A stretch of DNA of 62,612 bases from positions 1 to 62,612 of the forward strand of contig VDMD01000127.1 in the NCBI GenBank assembly GCA_007026445.1, in the 5' to 3' direction. The translations under genes were made by a program, and so were the position numbers. This DNA is from Schizophyllum amplum. Lineage: Eukaryota; Basidiomycota; Agaricomycetes; Agaricales; Schizophyllaceae. The notes under the pieces were generated by a model. It was not told the origin of the DNA. It saw only the letters and a list, made by a program, of their open reading frames with translations, and ran no database searches. Positions 35,484 through 48,062 of this stretch are shown here, in pieces (within the stretch, counting starts at the first letter, position 1; each line of letters starts with the position of its first letter).

Positions 35484-36406
35484 ATGGGCGCCCCCATCGA
35501 AATAGACTCTGTCAGCCAATGGAATACCACGCTGCGGCAGGCGAGGGAGACAAACCGACCCGTCATCGTAGACTTTCACGCTACATGGTGTAGTCCATGC
35601 AAGGTACGCTGTCATACATCGCAATCTCACCCACGCTGATGTTCACCCTCCTCCCAGGTTATCGCGCCCACATTCGCACAGCTCGCAGCCCAGTATCATC
35701 GGGGCGTCTTCCTCAGGGTTGATGTAGACAAAGTGCAACCCATTGCCACCAAGTACCAGGTCTCCGCGATGCCCACATTCTACGTGATCAGCAATGGACA
35801 GCAGGTCGATAACCTGCGCGGCGCGGACCCGCGCGGACTCGCTGCGATGGTCGCGAAGCACGCGTCAGTCCCTGCGCTTCCCGCGGCGGCGGAGAAGGCG
35901 AAGGCTGAGGGGAATGCGGCATTCAGCGCAGGCGACTACGCCAAGGCTGTTGAGTGCTATTCGCGGGCGATCGACGAGGCGCCAGACTCGGCGGTCCTGC
36001 GGGCCAACCGAGCATACGCATACATAAAGCAGATCAAGGACTCAGCGACGCCGAAGGACGAACGCAAGCAGTTGCGACCGAGGGCAATCGCGGATGCGCA
36101 TAAGGCAACGACATTGGACCAGTCGTGGGCGAAGGGTTGGGTGCGGATGGCGGAGGCGATGCTGCTCGCGGGGGATGAGGAAGGTATGGAAGATGTTTCT
36201 GCAGACAAACGGCTAGAGGGCGTACGCCATATGCTGGAGGGAGCGCAGGAGGCCCTAGAGGATGCGGTAAACTTGTCCGATGGGAAGGTCAAAGCTGGTG
36301 CGTCCGGTTATATTCGTTATGCGGTCGAGAATGTGGTGTACTGATTCGCGATGCAGAGGCACAAGCGATGTTGGCCGACGTGACGGCCCGATTGAAGGCG
36401 TTATAG
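35484..36406 (+). CDS. Thioredoxin-TPR protein
   Basis: Cytosolic redox or chaperone-like protein: thioredoxin fold followed by tetratricopeptide repeats. Exon 1 from ATG 35484 gives MGAPIEIDSVSQWNTTLRQA and VDFHATWCSPCK with the WCSPC active site. After a short intron come VIAPTFAQLAAQYHRGVFLR, VDVDKVQPIATKYQ, AMPTFYVISNGQ with the cis-Pro, then TPR-type helices (AEGNAAFSAGDYAKAVECYS, RAIDEAPDSAVLRANRAYAY, AIADAHKATTLDQSWAKGWV). A last intron (about 36297-36355) leads to EAQAMLADVTARLKAL and the stop at 36404-36406. The unspliced frame would stop at 36344, but the spliced end is more regular. About 285 residues. Confidence 0.85.
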
Positions 36407-37165
36407 CGCTGGCTTACTCAAGGCTAATCCTGTACCATTGTGCTGCTTGATCCTATCTATACTGCTCCGTCCTCAATATCAACAACCGAAGCCCTTCAAG
36501 CGCGCGCCATAGCTTCGCCTGCGTGCCCGTTCTCCCTGTTCCTAGCGGCAGCTGCACTCTGCGTACGACTGCTTCCGAGCGTCAGCGAAGTCTTACAGGC
36601 CCAGCCGCTCAGAAGCATTGCAGAAGTCTGGTTATCAGTGCACAGCAGCATGGCTGATCACGTTGAGACCACTCTTGTCGCTGGTCAGCATCCATGGCGA
36701 GTCGAGATCCGGCAACCGGCTTCGCTGAAGGCAGTATCTTTTCTGACAATTTCGCAGAGTGGAAGCTCGGCAGTGCGATAGTTCGCTTGATGGAGCGTCT
36801 GTGTACAATGCGGCTGCCGCCCGGCCTCGATACTTCCGTCAACAATCGCTATTCATTCCGCTTTTGGACACTTCGGGCTTGGCGCCTTCTCTCCGCGTGA
36901 CGCCAATGCGGCGCCGCACCGACGCGCTGCTCTCAAGTGCTCTCATGCTCAAAGCCTTCCATTTACCCAGCGCATGGCGATGTGCAGCCCCATGCTCTAC
37001 CACCCTCTCCTCCAGCTTATCTTGTCCTGAAAGCATGGGCCCTCCATCTACATCTCTCCGCTTCTTCACAGCTATTCTCGCCGCACTGTATAAAAGCCCG
37101 AGTACAGTTGGACTGCATATCCCAAGGTCTTCAGCAGTCCTCCCGGTCATCAGCCCAGCCTTACA
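36407..37165. promoter_or_regulatory. Upstream region of the M35 peptidase with TATA box
   Basis: A TATAAAA box lies at 37089-37095, 71 nt before the ATG at 37166, a typical distance for strongly expressed secreted-protein genes. The rest of the 760 bp shows no gene. Confidence 0.6.
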
Positions 37166-38441
37166 ATGCTCGCTCTCGGTGCCACCGTCCTCGGCCTCGC
37201 CGCCGCCGCCGCCGCGACCAAGTCGCTCAAGGTCTCCGTCGCCGCTCCCAGCGCGATGGCCGATGTGAGCGATCTCACGGTGACGACGACCATCGTCAAC
37301 ACGGGTGACGAGACGCTGTCGCTTCTGGCGGACCCGCGCTCTGCGCTCTCCTCGTTCGCGACCAACACGTTCGCCGTCACCCACGACAGCGGCGCCGGCG
37401 TCGACTTCACTGGCGTCAAGGTCCGCTACATCCCCGAGATGGCTGCCAAGCTCGCGGACACCGTCAAGGTCCTCGCGCCCGGCGAGTCTGTTGACGTCAC
37501 GCACGAGGGTACGCCTGTGTCCTATTCATCGTACCGATACACAACGCTCACGCGCACTCTGCAGTTGGCCGCTACTACAACTTCACCGGCGCGGGTGAGG
37601 GCGCGTTCAACTTCGAGCCTGTCAACCTCTTCACCGCCGTCGAGGCCGACGGCTCGCTCACCGAGCTCCGCGCCGACGTCGAGCCCGCTGCCGTCCACCT
37701 CACCGGGCAGCTCGCCACCTCCAAGGCGCTCTCGGAGAGCTCCCTTGGCGGCGCTGCCGACGCCCGCTTCGCCGCACGCGGCCTGAGCAAGCGCGCTCAG
37801 TTCACGTCGTCCTGCACGACCTCGTACCGCTCGCAGACCAACGCGGCGATCACCGCTGGGTCCACTCTCGCATCGAAGTCGATCTCCCACCTCCAGGCGA
37901 ACCCGAGCGGCTCGACGGTCCAGACGACGTGGTACGGCACATTCGCGAGCAGCCGCTACCGCGAGACGCTCTCCTCGTTCCAGACGCTCGTGTCCGCGCC
38001 GGCCTCGTGGACCTACGACTGCTCCTGCACGGACTCGGGCACGTACGCCTAGTGAGTGGTTTCCGGTGGCTTTTTTGCGCGAGAGCTGATCAGTGCGCAG
38101 CGTGTACCCGGACAGCTACGGCGAGGTCTACCTCTGCGGCTACTTCTGGAGGGCGCCGGCGACTGGCTCTGGCTCGCGCGCTGAGTACGTGATTTCCTCT
38201 GCTTCATTTTGCTGTGGCTGACACGTCCCTTCAGCACGATCATCCACGAGGGTACCCACTTCCCTCAGGTCCTCGGCACGGACGACGTCACTTACGGCGA
38301 GTCTTCGTGCAAGTCGCTCGCCCGCTCGAGCCCGGCCCAAGCTGTCAACAACGCTGAGTACGTCCCGCGCTTGCTGGTTCGTGGGGATCATGGCTGACCT
38401 CTGATCACAGCAACCACGCCTTCTTCTCCGACTACGTTTAA
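37166..38441 (+). CDS. Secreted M35 metallopeptidase (peptidyl-Lys endopeptidase type)
   Basis: Zinc endopeptidase of the aspzincin/deuterolysin family, secreted as a pre-pro-protein. Signal peptide: MLALGATVLGLAAAAAATKS. Propeptide about residues 20-180 (VSVAAPSAMADVSDLTVTTT and on), ending near a Lys-Arg site in ARGLSKRAQFTSSC. Mature domain: SCTTSYRSQTNAAITAGSTL, STVQTTWYGTFASSRYRETL, FQTLVSAPASWTYDCSCTDS, then after an intron VYPDSYGEVYLCGYFWRAPA. The zinc site IIHEGTHFPQV and the third ligand in GTDDVTYGESSC follow, and the C-terminus is NHAFFSDYV. The HExxH plus GTxDxxYG pair defines aspzincins. Similarity to mushroom Lys-specific enzymes is inferred from the arrangement. About four introns. 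Nothing broken. Confidence 0.9.
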
Positions 38442-39413
38442 GTCTTGGGGTGTAAGATACTTATGTGTGTTATGAGAAGGGGAAACGGCGGATAAGTGTA
38501 TACTACAGGTATACCATAATGTATGATTGTAGGGAATAGGCCTCTTGCTGTTATCTGTCTGTGCCAGAATCAGAAAAAAGCGACATCACTGCATCGATTG
38601 ATGCATAGTCTACAGCAAGGGACTCAGCAGCACAAATTTACGAACGGCATTGGAGAGGGAGGAAACACCGGCGATGAAAGCCTTCGGCGGATTCCGGTTG
38701 ATGTTCATACTTATGTGACGAGATGACACGAAGTACACCCGTGACCCCGCTACCGACGCGAACACGGCGCGCTTCTGAATCTGAGGCTGCCTCACTGTGC
38801 ATGTCCGTGAGCTTGCAGTGTAACGAATGGGTCACCACCAACTTCTATATGCTTTTGACTACTGCACTTCACGCGATTTTTACCGAAAAAATGACTTGAT
38901 ACTGTGTTGCTACTCTGTAGTAGGACCTACAGAGCGCGTCGCGCGTGTTATCCTCGAGCTGGGAGGAGATAAACAAAGGCTGGGCAAAAGCTGCGCATGA
39001 TGTCGTCTTCCGCACATCGTAGGGGCTTCTGGAAATTTCATCTCTGGGCGCCTGAGAAATCCTGAGAATAAAACGCCAAAAAAGACAACATGCTTACGAG
39101 AGTGATCCAGCGTGAGAGAGTATGAGTTTGTCACTCCCTTCCTGGTTTGTCCACTTCCTCCCATCGCGACCAGATTTACGGCGGGCGAATTACACGTCGA
39201 TCATGCTGCCAAAGACAGGAGACTGCCAAAAGCAGGTCATATCTTCTCAGTAAAGAGGGGTCTTTGGTCAGAAATCCAGGTTTATCGTCAGCGTCGTCCC
39301 GTCATCCGCGCGGATGGGTGATGGGCGCCCCCGTATAAAAACGGGCCTGTTCTCGACAACCACCAGCAGAACATCTCTTCTTCTCCCCTCATCCACCCCC
39401 AACCTTCACCACA
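38442..39413. promoter_or_regulatory. Upstream region of the WrbA-type gene with TATA box
   Basis: Contains TATAAAA at 39334-39340, 74 nt before the ATG at 39414, followed by a pyrimidine-rich leader (ttctcccctcatccaccccc). No gene recognised in the rest of the 970 bp. Confidence 0.55.
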
Positions 39414-40225
39414 ATGGCACCCAAGGTCGCGATCGTCATCTACTCCATGTACGGCCACATCATCAAGAGTGAGCACCCTTTTATAATCCCGACGCTCTAC
39501 TTGCTCACAATGCTATAGTGGCCGAGTCCGTCAAGGCTGGTGTTGAGGCCGCCGGCGGCAGCGCGACGATCTTCCAGTACGTCGCCACCCTATCGCGTTC
39601 TCATTGTGCTCATCGCACCTTTAGGATCCCCGAGACGCTCCCTGAGAGCGTCCTCCAGCTCATGCACGCCCCGCCCAAGCCGGACTACCCCATCATCGAC
39701 GCTGACAAGCTCGCCACCTTTGACGCCTTCCTCTTCGGTATCCCCACCCGCTACGGCAACTTCCCCGGACAGTGGAAGGTGCGCGCGCTTGCTCGATCTC
39801 CTATGCATATCCCTGATCCGAATTCCGCAGGCCTTCTGGGACACCACCGGTGGACTCTGGGCGAGCGGTGGCCTCTCGGGCAAGTTCGTCAGCGTCTTCG
39901 TCTCGACCGGCACCCCGGGCGGAGGTCAGGAGATCACCGTCTCGAACGCCATGTCCACGTTCGTTCACCACGGCATGATCTTCGTGCCCCTCGGCTACGC
40001 CAAGGTCTTCCCCCAGCTCACCAGCCTCACCGAGGTCCACGGTGGTGCGTACCGCGTTGACTTTCATCTGCTGTGCTTTGCTGACGCTCACTTGCAGGCT
40101 CCCCCTGGGGTGCGGGTACCTACGCTGGCGGCGACGGCTCGCGCCAGCCTTCTGAGCTTGAGCTCGGGGTGGCAAAGGCTCAGGGCGAGCACTTCTGGGG
40201 CGTCGTCTCCAAGTACCAGTTCTAA
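39414..40225 (+). CDS. WrbA-type NAD(P)H:quinone oxidoreductase (flavodoxin-like)
   Basis: FMN-binding two-electron quinone reductase, used by wood-decay fungi to cycle quinones and limit oxidative stress. Exon 1: [18 protein letters not shown], with the FMN phosphate loop YSMYGH. Then [60 protein letters not shown] (FMN isoalloxazine loop), [53 protein letters not shown], and a last exon [20 protein letters not shown] to [10 protein letters not shown] with stop 40223-40225. About 205 residues, normal for the family. Five short introns with canonical borders. Strong TATA promoter suggests high expression. Confidence 0.92.
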
Positions 40226-40725
40226 GTGTCTGATTGGGCGCTTAGCATCGATATAGCATAATCATAAATACATCTGTACATCATCTGTAGAAGGTCGGAC
40301 TTTTGGTGGTTATTCGAGCAATCTCTGTGGCCAATATGTTGTGCGCAAAAAACGGTTGAAGGCGTCGCGGCGAGGTGTACACAAAGCATGACTCGCGTTG
40401 GAGGCGAAGTCACGCATTGTGGTGAAGGTATGCCACCCTGTCTTTCTCTGACCGGTCGTAGAAACTTGCCTCTAAAGAGCCGCTCATACTTACTCATGCA
40501 TGAGTAGACTTTTGCTGCTGCCACCCAGCTTCCGACTTGAAACAATCAAAGCTAGCGGGTTCACAAGCATCTTACATAAGTATAGCTTTAAGCTTTCAGG
40601 CTTCAAGCATCCAGCTTCAGGCTTCAAAGGGATTCGATTCCACTACCGAGAGGAAGGCTGTGTCAAACAAGCCGGCCGGGAGAACACCGTCCATGGCGGC
40701 TGACTGCGAACACTACCTGCTTACC

Positions 40726-40771
40726 TGCGTTGAACGGCACCGACCAGATGCGTTGAACGACACCGACCAGG
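40726..40771. repeat. 23-bp tandem duplication
   Basis: Units 40726-40748 and 40749-40771 match at 21 of 23 positions (tgcgttgaacggcaccgacc and following bases). Confidence 0.85.
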
Positions 40772-41581
40772 TGCAAACGGGATCATCTACATGTGTCTAC
40801 CGACATTCGGGTGGGCGCCGACTGAGGCCGATAGGCTTTCCCTTCGTACGCGTAAGTACGAACGTCGAAGGTCGGACAAGCACCGTGGATCAGGACTATA
40901 GGTTAGGACATGCAAGAGTACTAGAGCGTGAGGATATATGCTAGTATATCACGGCGCGCGCCGTCCTCGATACTCACGGAAACAGGAGCGCTTGGGGGCG
41001 CTATGCTTGAGAACTGGGGGGTAGAGGGCCATGGCAGCTGTGCGAGACGCATAACGGCTCGTGGGCTGTGCGCTATGTGTGTGGTATGAGCTGCGCGGTC
41101 TTGAGCTGTGCGGGATGTGAGCGCTAGCCGTGCATGGGACATCATGCGCATGAGCGGTGCGGGAAACGAGCTGTGTTCGCGTCTCCGCGAGCGGCATTTT
41201 TGCTGTGTCTTTCCAGCATGACCTCAACACACGGGATGTTACTTACTCAGAGCGGGATATCGGGGAGGCCAAGGATGGATTGGTGAAGCTGCGGCCAGGC
41301 GACGCCCCGGATTGTCTGGCTCCATGGACGACATGGCGGAGGAGGCGGCGTCGTCATCTTTCGTCAGTCGGGAGCTGGTCGGGATTTCGCGTAGTCTCGT
41401 CGCCTAGCGTCAATCATCAGAAGCCAGCATAGTGAGGTCGGCTTGGTCGGGATTTGTGGGCGAGCGGGAGACGGGCGCGTTCATGTGGGCTGTAAGGTTG
41501 GGAAGTTAGGACCGAAGTTGGACATGTATATTTAGTCTCGTAAACCATCCTCTAGTAAACTAGAGTCTGGTATCACTTCGG

Positions 41582-41761
41582 GGGTAGGTCCCGGATGTGG
41601 CTCGGAGTTTAAAATTCGATTTTGGCACGTCATTCGCTGCCAAATGCCAGCCGTTGACCTGGCTTGCGCGCCCCAATGGCTCCCGCTTCAAGCTTCAAGC
41701 ACGGGTTCGTTTGGCTCCGCGCGTCAGAATTCAAACTCCGAGCCACATTCCCGACCTACCC
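41582..41761. mobile_element. MITE-like inverted-repeat element, 180 bp
   Basis: The left arm (41582-41617) and right arm (41727-41761) are inverted copies with a few mismatches. The core ATGTGGCTCGGAGTTT (41595-41610) is matched perfectly by its complement at 41733-41748. The 110-bp centre has no coding potential. No clear target-site duplication was seen, so it may be a decayed non-autonomous DNA element or a structural hairpin. Confidence 0.55.
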
Positions 41762-42248
41762 TGTATGAGGGCCCAGACTATGTATATTGCCTTTTCGAGA
41801 TAAGTAGCGAGCGGCATCAGCCGTGCGGCGCTTCGCGCACGCGTGCACGCGCCCAGGCCGCCCCCGTTGGCCCCTCAAAGGACTTGTGTATACCACCCGA
41901 GCGTGGGGGGTCGAGGTCTCGGGACGTAAGGAAAGATGCCGGAGAGGCAACTTCTTGGGCGCCTAACAAACGCGTGGGAGACAGACGGTGCTGCAGTCCA
42001 CGAAGGAGTTGCGGCGATGTCGCCCGGCGTCGCTTCAGATCCGACAGCAAAAATCGATGCCAGCGGGCCAGGCGCAGTGCTGCGAGCAGAGCAGTGAGCA
42101 ACGGCTGCCCACGTACGTATAGTGTTTGGGAAGCCTTTGCGGAGGACGCACGCACGGAACAAAGCGAGGGAGTGAACTTGAACCAAAACAAGGCCATCTG
42201 AGTCGAAAATGACCTGAATTAGGCACTGCGCTATAGGTCGTAAGTGGA

Positions 42249-42660
42249 GGCCCTTCCGTGGGCGGTTTTGTCCCAAATCCTAGTTCTAAACGCGCATCAA
42301 AGCCTCGAAAAGGCAGGCTGCCGACCTGCCGAGACGCCACCGTCGACATTTGATGTCGATCACCCTCATCCCAAATGCACATCTGAGAGGAGGGTAGCAC
42401 CCCCCTCTCAGACCTAAATCCATGTCCCAAATGCTCTTTCGCCCACCATCAGTGATGGGATGTCCACACGACCGCATGGAACTTCCATTTAAGGCGATTT
42501 GTGAGTCATTCATGCCCTTCCAGGTGCTCGAGAGCGGTGTTCGTCGTAAATCCTAGATGTGGCTTACGGTTTGAAAGGCCTGCCCTAGATAGCTTTGCAA
42601 TGGATTGCCTGATTGCATCAGATGGTTTAGAACTGGGATTTGGCCCACGGAAGGGCGTCC
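42249..42660. mobile_element. Second inverted-repeat element, about 410 bp
   Basis: Left arm modules ggcccttccgtggg (42249-42262) and caaatcctagttctaaac (42274-42291) are matched on the right by gtttagaactgggatttg (42625-42642) and cccacggaagggc (42644-42656). One arm has about 10 extra bases between the modules. Inside, a stretch at about 42554 (gatgtggcttacggtttgaaa) resembles the arm of the element at 41582. No open frame fits a transposase. Confidence 0.55.
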
Positions 42661-43185
42661 AGTAGCAATAGAGGAGGCTCTCAAGGTTGTCGGCTCAGGG
42701 AACGAAGGGCGCAAGATATCGGGGCAGGAATCCACGCAATCTGTTTGGCTTAATTGAAATCGCACGTGGCAAGGGCGGACTCCGCGACAGGCACGTGAAG
42801 AGGATTCCCACGTCCCTCCCTCACCTTCACACACGACGACGAAGAAGGCCGACAAACGCAAGGTCTCCGCGCATCCCCCCTTCCTCCGTCGTCTTCCAGC
42901 CTGAGCAGGGCGTCACGACTCTCTCTTCACCATCACGCGCGACACGACAGCGTCTACGTCAACGCGAGATCCCAACAGCGGCCGTCGACTCAAGACGCCG
43001 CAGCGAGCACCACGACCCCCAGGACCTCCCGAGCCACGGGCAGCTCCAACAACCGCTTTGGATTTCTTCATTCTAGTACAGTATCAGCGCACACACGCAT
43101 CCGCGACGTTTTTTTCTGCTTTCTTCCGCGTTACTTCCCCCCCTCTACGCGCGCATACACCCAGCCTTCCTCCCAGCTGTAAGCT

Positions 43186-46100
43186 ATGAAGGCCCAGGTC
43201 CGCTCCTTGTTCTCCAAGCATGGCTCGCGCAAAGCCAATAAGCACGAGTGCGTACCGCGTTCGTGTTCTCTCGCAGCATTTTGACTGACATCTTATGCTC
43301 CAGTCATGCGACCACCTCGACTACACGCTCTCGTGCGACCCCCAAAGAGCGATTCTCTCCCCAGCTGCCATCCGAGCTCTGGGCGCATATATTCACTTTT
43401 GCTACCGGAAGTATCACCCCGAGCAGCTGGGATGGGACAGAGGACGAGGACGAGGCGTACATCGACCTGTCCCCAAGGCCAGATCCGGAGGAGCCCAAGC
43501 TCGGAGTTCACCCCTTGGAGCTGATGGACGAAGAGGAGGAGGAGGAGGAGGGAAGCGGATGACGACTTCGGGTGCGTATTTTCCAATATATTGAACATCG
43601 TCGTCGCTGTCCTTCCGCGACGCGACCCAAGACCTTGACGCGTCCTGACCAACTACCTTAGCTTCCTCGAGTCGTCCTCGCCCTACGGCCGCGACAGCGC
43701 TGCTGGCTCACGCGGCTTCCTCGCGCCCCGACCAGCTCCGCCAGATATGGCGACCAAGATGAGCTTGTCGCTGACCTCCCGGAGGTGCGTGCCTGAACTC
43801 GTGCCTGCGCGCCCCAGTCTCTGATTGTCCACCCAGATTCAATTCTATCGCCTCCCAGCATCTGTTCCACACGATCTACATCAGCCACAAGGAACAGGCG
43901 CGCTTGCTCGCGCGTCGTCTCGAGTCCCAAGATCCGCAGGACAACATTGGCGTTCACATCCGTGTCATCCGCATCGCGCCTGTCCCTTCTACGCGCGCTC
44001 CTCCGTCAGTGGCGCGTGGTTCTGGGCTCGAACAGTTCCTTGTCGTGAGTTCAAGATATTCTCGTGCGTATCTCTGGTGCTCATTCGCTGCAGACCCGGA
44101 TTTGATCCCGAGCTATACTCGAGTGGCGGCCAAACGCCGGCGCAGGGCGGTTATGACACCCCCATTCCTTCCGTCTTCGATCGCGTCGACGCCCGCGACA
44201 TTCGCACGATCCTGTGCTATGCGCCCAATCTGGAGGTGTTCGAGGATCACGCAGGTGTTCGGTACAGCCTGTTCGACGCAGCCGGCCAGGTATGTGATAA
44301 AATGCGCTCCTTACCACATAATTGGCTGACGGTATACGGCTATTAGTGCACGCCGGATGCCGTCTTGGACATTCTAGCGAGCCGGCAGCTGACAAGGCTA
44401 GCGTGGACCACGTACGCGCACCCGATGCCGCTAGCCCCTGCTCTTGTCAAGATGAGCACGACGCTGCGCTGGCTCGAACTCCAATGCCTGGAAAACGAAG
44501 ACGCGGACGAGTTCGGTACTCCCGAGCAGGACGTGAGCGCCATGAACGGCGGCATGGAGGCCGACGCCGTATGCCTCGCTGAGCTGCAGACTCTCAAGGT
44601 GCGTGTTCTCCGATTTCGTCGTACCTGCGCGCGCTGACGATACGTTGTCTGCTAGCTCACGTTGTCGAATCCGACGCTGATGCTTCTCGCTGCTTGGCGC
44701 CTGCCGAAGTTGCGCAACCTCAGCATTTTGGCAAGCGACTTCGCGTATGCCGGTCAGGGCTTTGGTGTACGTATATTGTGTTATCAACATCATCAGTCCT
44801 CGCTGATTTGCGACCCAGGCTTTCTTCGAGTCTCACGGCTCTTGTATCCGGCAACTAGAACTTGGCCACAGCTCTGCAACGATCGAGGAGTACTGGCTCA
44901 GCCGCGGTCTCGAAGCTGGTGAGCTGGCATCGCGTCTCTCTCGTTGTCCATTGCATTGACGTATTGCAGGCGCACCTGGTGGTATCCTGCGAGGCAGGGA
45001 AGGCCTTTTGGCGGCATGGTGTCCCAACCTCAAGGAGTTCATCTGCAGCGCGGATGCCGAGTGGAACTGGCATGACCCCGACCGCATCCGTCCCCATACG
45101 CTCCTGAAGTCGCACCCGACGCTGCTCTTCATCGGCGTGCGGGACATTGAAAAGCGGCTGCGGGATGACCTCGAGCTAGCGCGTGCGCGGAGGCGCGGCC
45201 GGCAGGGGCATAATGCGCAGTACGTCGTCGTGTCTAATTGCTCTGGACGAGGTTACTTAACTCAGTGTATTCAGCTCGTACGCTGACCAGACTGGCAACG
45301 ACGGCGAGGTCGTATTCTTCCGGCTCCTGGAGCAAATGCAGAGTTTACTGCGCAGGAGCGACTTCCCGGCTGTGAAGTTCGTTCTTCTTTTCTTGGTCGT
45401 CAACACACCCATGGACTCATCTGTACCTCAGGTTTGTCCGTGACATGGGCTGCGGGATCTTCAGCCCACCGGCTGCGCCATCTATCCCGGAGGAAGATCT
45501 CGAGGCCGGCTTCGCGGCTATGAAGGTGAGCAGTCAGAGTGTGCGAAGTCAACGAAAATTCCTTATTGTCCTTCTTACAGCAACAGGTCGATACGCGGAA
45601 GCGTAGGGCTACTAAACTGCTATCGGCCACGGCTACGTCCCCTCGTCTTCCCCCAATTCAACGCCCCCAGCCGTTGCGAACATTGGAGCATCCCACTTCG
45701 GCTATCTCCCGCCGCCCTTCCTTGTCAGGCGTGAAGCCCAAGATCTCCCGCCCCTCCGCATCCCAGCAGATCGAGGCTCTGACACTGGCGGCGTCATGCG
45801 TATCGTCCTCTGCGCGAGCCCCGCTTCTTGTGCACGATCGTCGCACTCCTCTGTCGCCTGCTCTTTCAGCCTCTTTCAATGGGCTGCCACCCGACGAGCC
45901 TGTCATTTCCCAGCCGGCGTACTACATGGCCAGCGCGTCGCGAACGCCGCACGCTGTGTTCATCCATCCGTCAGGCCCGGACGATGAGAAGTGCGCCGGC
46001 GACGTCAAGGGCAAGGGAAGGCGGCTGAGCCTCCCCTCGATGCGTTCTCGCCGACGTCCGCCAGCGGGCAAGAGTGGGCAGGAGGGCATGATGATGTTTG

Positions 46101-48062
46101 GGCAGGGCGTGAGCCGAGCCCCATCCGGTTTGCAGAGCAGCGATCGCATCGCGTAGCCGACCGTGATGACGACTCGGCGTCCTTCAGGCGCGATGAGAGC
46201 CCTGTGCGCTTTGGCGACGATAGCTCCTTCAGCGTCATGCGGGAGGAACCTGCTCCCAGCTTCATCTCCGGGGTCACTGTCACCATTGAGCGCAAGCAGG
46301 TGGTCGAGCAGACGCTGCGGAAGTCGTTGGAGACCATCCAGCAGAAGCGGTACGAGGTGGTCCCTTGGGAGGTCGAGGAGGAAAAGAGCCGCGAGCAGGA
46401 CTACGCTATGCGAGTCGAGAGGCTTGAGGTTGTTCCTTGGGAGCGGTATGACAGCGGACGCGTCGATGCGGGCAGGTATGGATGTTTAATTCTTGTTCAG
46501 TATTAGATGCTGACGATGGTCATAGTGCTCATGTCGTTATCGAGCACGAGTACGTGGATGACGAGTGGGACTCTCGCGGACGCCCTCGTTGGAGACGGCA
46601 TGCGTCTGCTTCCGCCGTCGCTCTACGTGGGTCATCATGCTCATCCCTCGACGGCTCCATTCGCAAGGTTTCAACGTCTCGGGCGCGGTCCCAGTCGTCT
46701 TCCGCGACTCAACGAGCTGAAAGTCCGATGGCGTTCAATCGTCCCGCGACGCCGACAGGTCCGTGGCCGTGTGAGAGTCATCTCGACCTCTATGGGCAAG
46801 ACGGTACTGCGCGCTACGGCGACAGCTTCATCAAGGCTGTCTCCGACAACGTCAGCGCGCCGCGGATGCCCAGCCCAGACCTTTGGAACACGCGCACGGG
46901 TAGCCCGATCCACTTCGCTGCCAACGAGGACGATGTCGCGACCGACGCGGTATGCGAAAGCGAGACAGAGACGACCGACTCGGGGATGGATGCCGACCTC
47001 TCGTCGGCGCTCTCCGACGTCGACCTCGACGAGATGAACACGGACGACTACAGCGACCAGGCGAGCTACTCGACCGTCGCGGAGTGGGTTTTGGCCGCGC
47101 AGAAGCGTTCCTACGGCGACGTGAACGTCTACGAGGACGAGCAGGCGTCTGGGGACGAGGCGGGTGCTTCGTTCTTGGAGCGCACGCTGTCTTTCCGTCG
47201 GGGCAGCGCATCGTCGGACCACATGCAGCACTGCAAGAAGGCGGCTGCCAAGGTCGCGCAGCGGCTGCATCATGCGGCGTCGTTCAACGTTGCGTCGGCG
47301 TCGCGACCGAAGACGGCGGATGGGGTGTCTAGTGCTCATGCGTTGCATCCGTCCAAATCGTCATCGATCCTACCTTCGACTTCCTCCATCGCTGCGGGAT
47401 CATCCGCCGTCGCGTCCGCCGTGACTTTCAAGGATGTCAAAAAGCCCAAGCGCAAGACGCGAGGCTTCCACAACCCCTTCGTCTCGCTGACGCACGGCAT
47501 CCGCATGAACGTCGTACGCGAGCAGGTCACGGAGAACGTCCCTGCCTCTTCTCTTTCCTCGACGTGGGAGGTTGTTGACACCCCCGCGCGTGTCTGGACG
47601 GTCCTTGAGCCTGACGACGTTGCTGGCCCTTCTCGCTCGTCTCATGTGGATGTTCTCGGTGGCTGCCATCATCGTGACGACATTGATCGCGATCTCGAGA
47701 GCGACGACAACCTCGTCATTGAGCCACCTCGTCTCACCGCGTTGGCCGCCTCCCTTCATCCCCTCATAGGACAGCGACTCCCGTCGGCCAACGTATACAC
47801 CATCAAGCAAGCGACTTCCCACGTCAAGACCTGCCCGACGTCGTCGACCTGCGATCCCCAGGGCTTCTACCAGCCGCCCACCGTCGAGCAATCGCCGAAC
47901 CCATACACGACGCTTTCGAAGGCAGACCAGAACCGCATATTCACGTTCTACCGCGCCCTGTTCCAGCGCTGTCGCGAGAATGGTGTGTGGCTGGAAGGGC
48001 GTGAGGGGGTTAACGTGACAGTCGCGAACATGCGCCGCGTGCGAGCGGGGTTGGGCCAATAG
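43186..48062 (+). CDS. Very long F-box-type protein with disordered C-terminal half
   Basis: Start ATG 43186: [20 protein letters not shown]. After one intron, an F-box-like motif: [17 protein letters not shown], followed by an acidic run. Next exons: [100 protein letters not shown] and [20 protein letters not shown], all consistent with an F-box/LRR fold. Exons from about 45590 on continue in frame into Ser/Arg-rich, probably disordered sequence. This includes two VVPWE motifs ([11 protein letters not shown] and [11 protein letters not shown]) and an acidic block ([20 protein letters not shown]). The end, [20 protein letters not shown] to RRVRAGLGQ, stops at 48062. Two frameshifts are needed: an extra G at 43550-43552 and a missing base at about 46085-46125. 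It could be two fused genes; splice sites support one. Confidence 0.65.

Larger units (their letters stand above)
40226..43185. other. Non-coding region rich in small repeats, 3 kb
   Basis: No gene recognised. It holds a 23-bp tandem duplication, an agctt-caggcttcaa direct repeat near 40590-40628, and two inverted-repeat elements listed separately. The last 350 bp is likely the promoter and leader of the long F-box gene. Confidence 0.5.

Noticed and set aside
41644..42201. 185-codon open frame in the repeat region
   Set aside because: Overlaps the inverted-repeat element and has no domain, codon pattern or splice support.
46671..47348. Long minus-strand frame in the F-box gene
   Set aside because: Arg-rich antisense shadow of the plus-strand coding exon.
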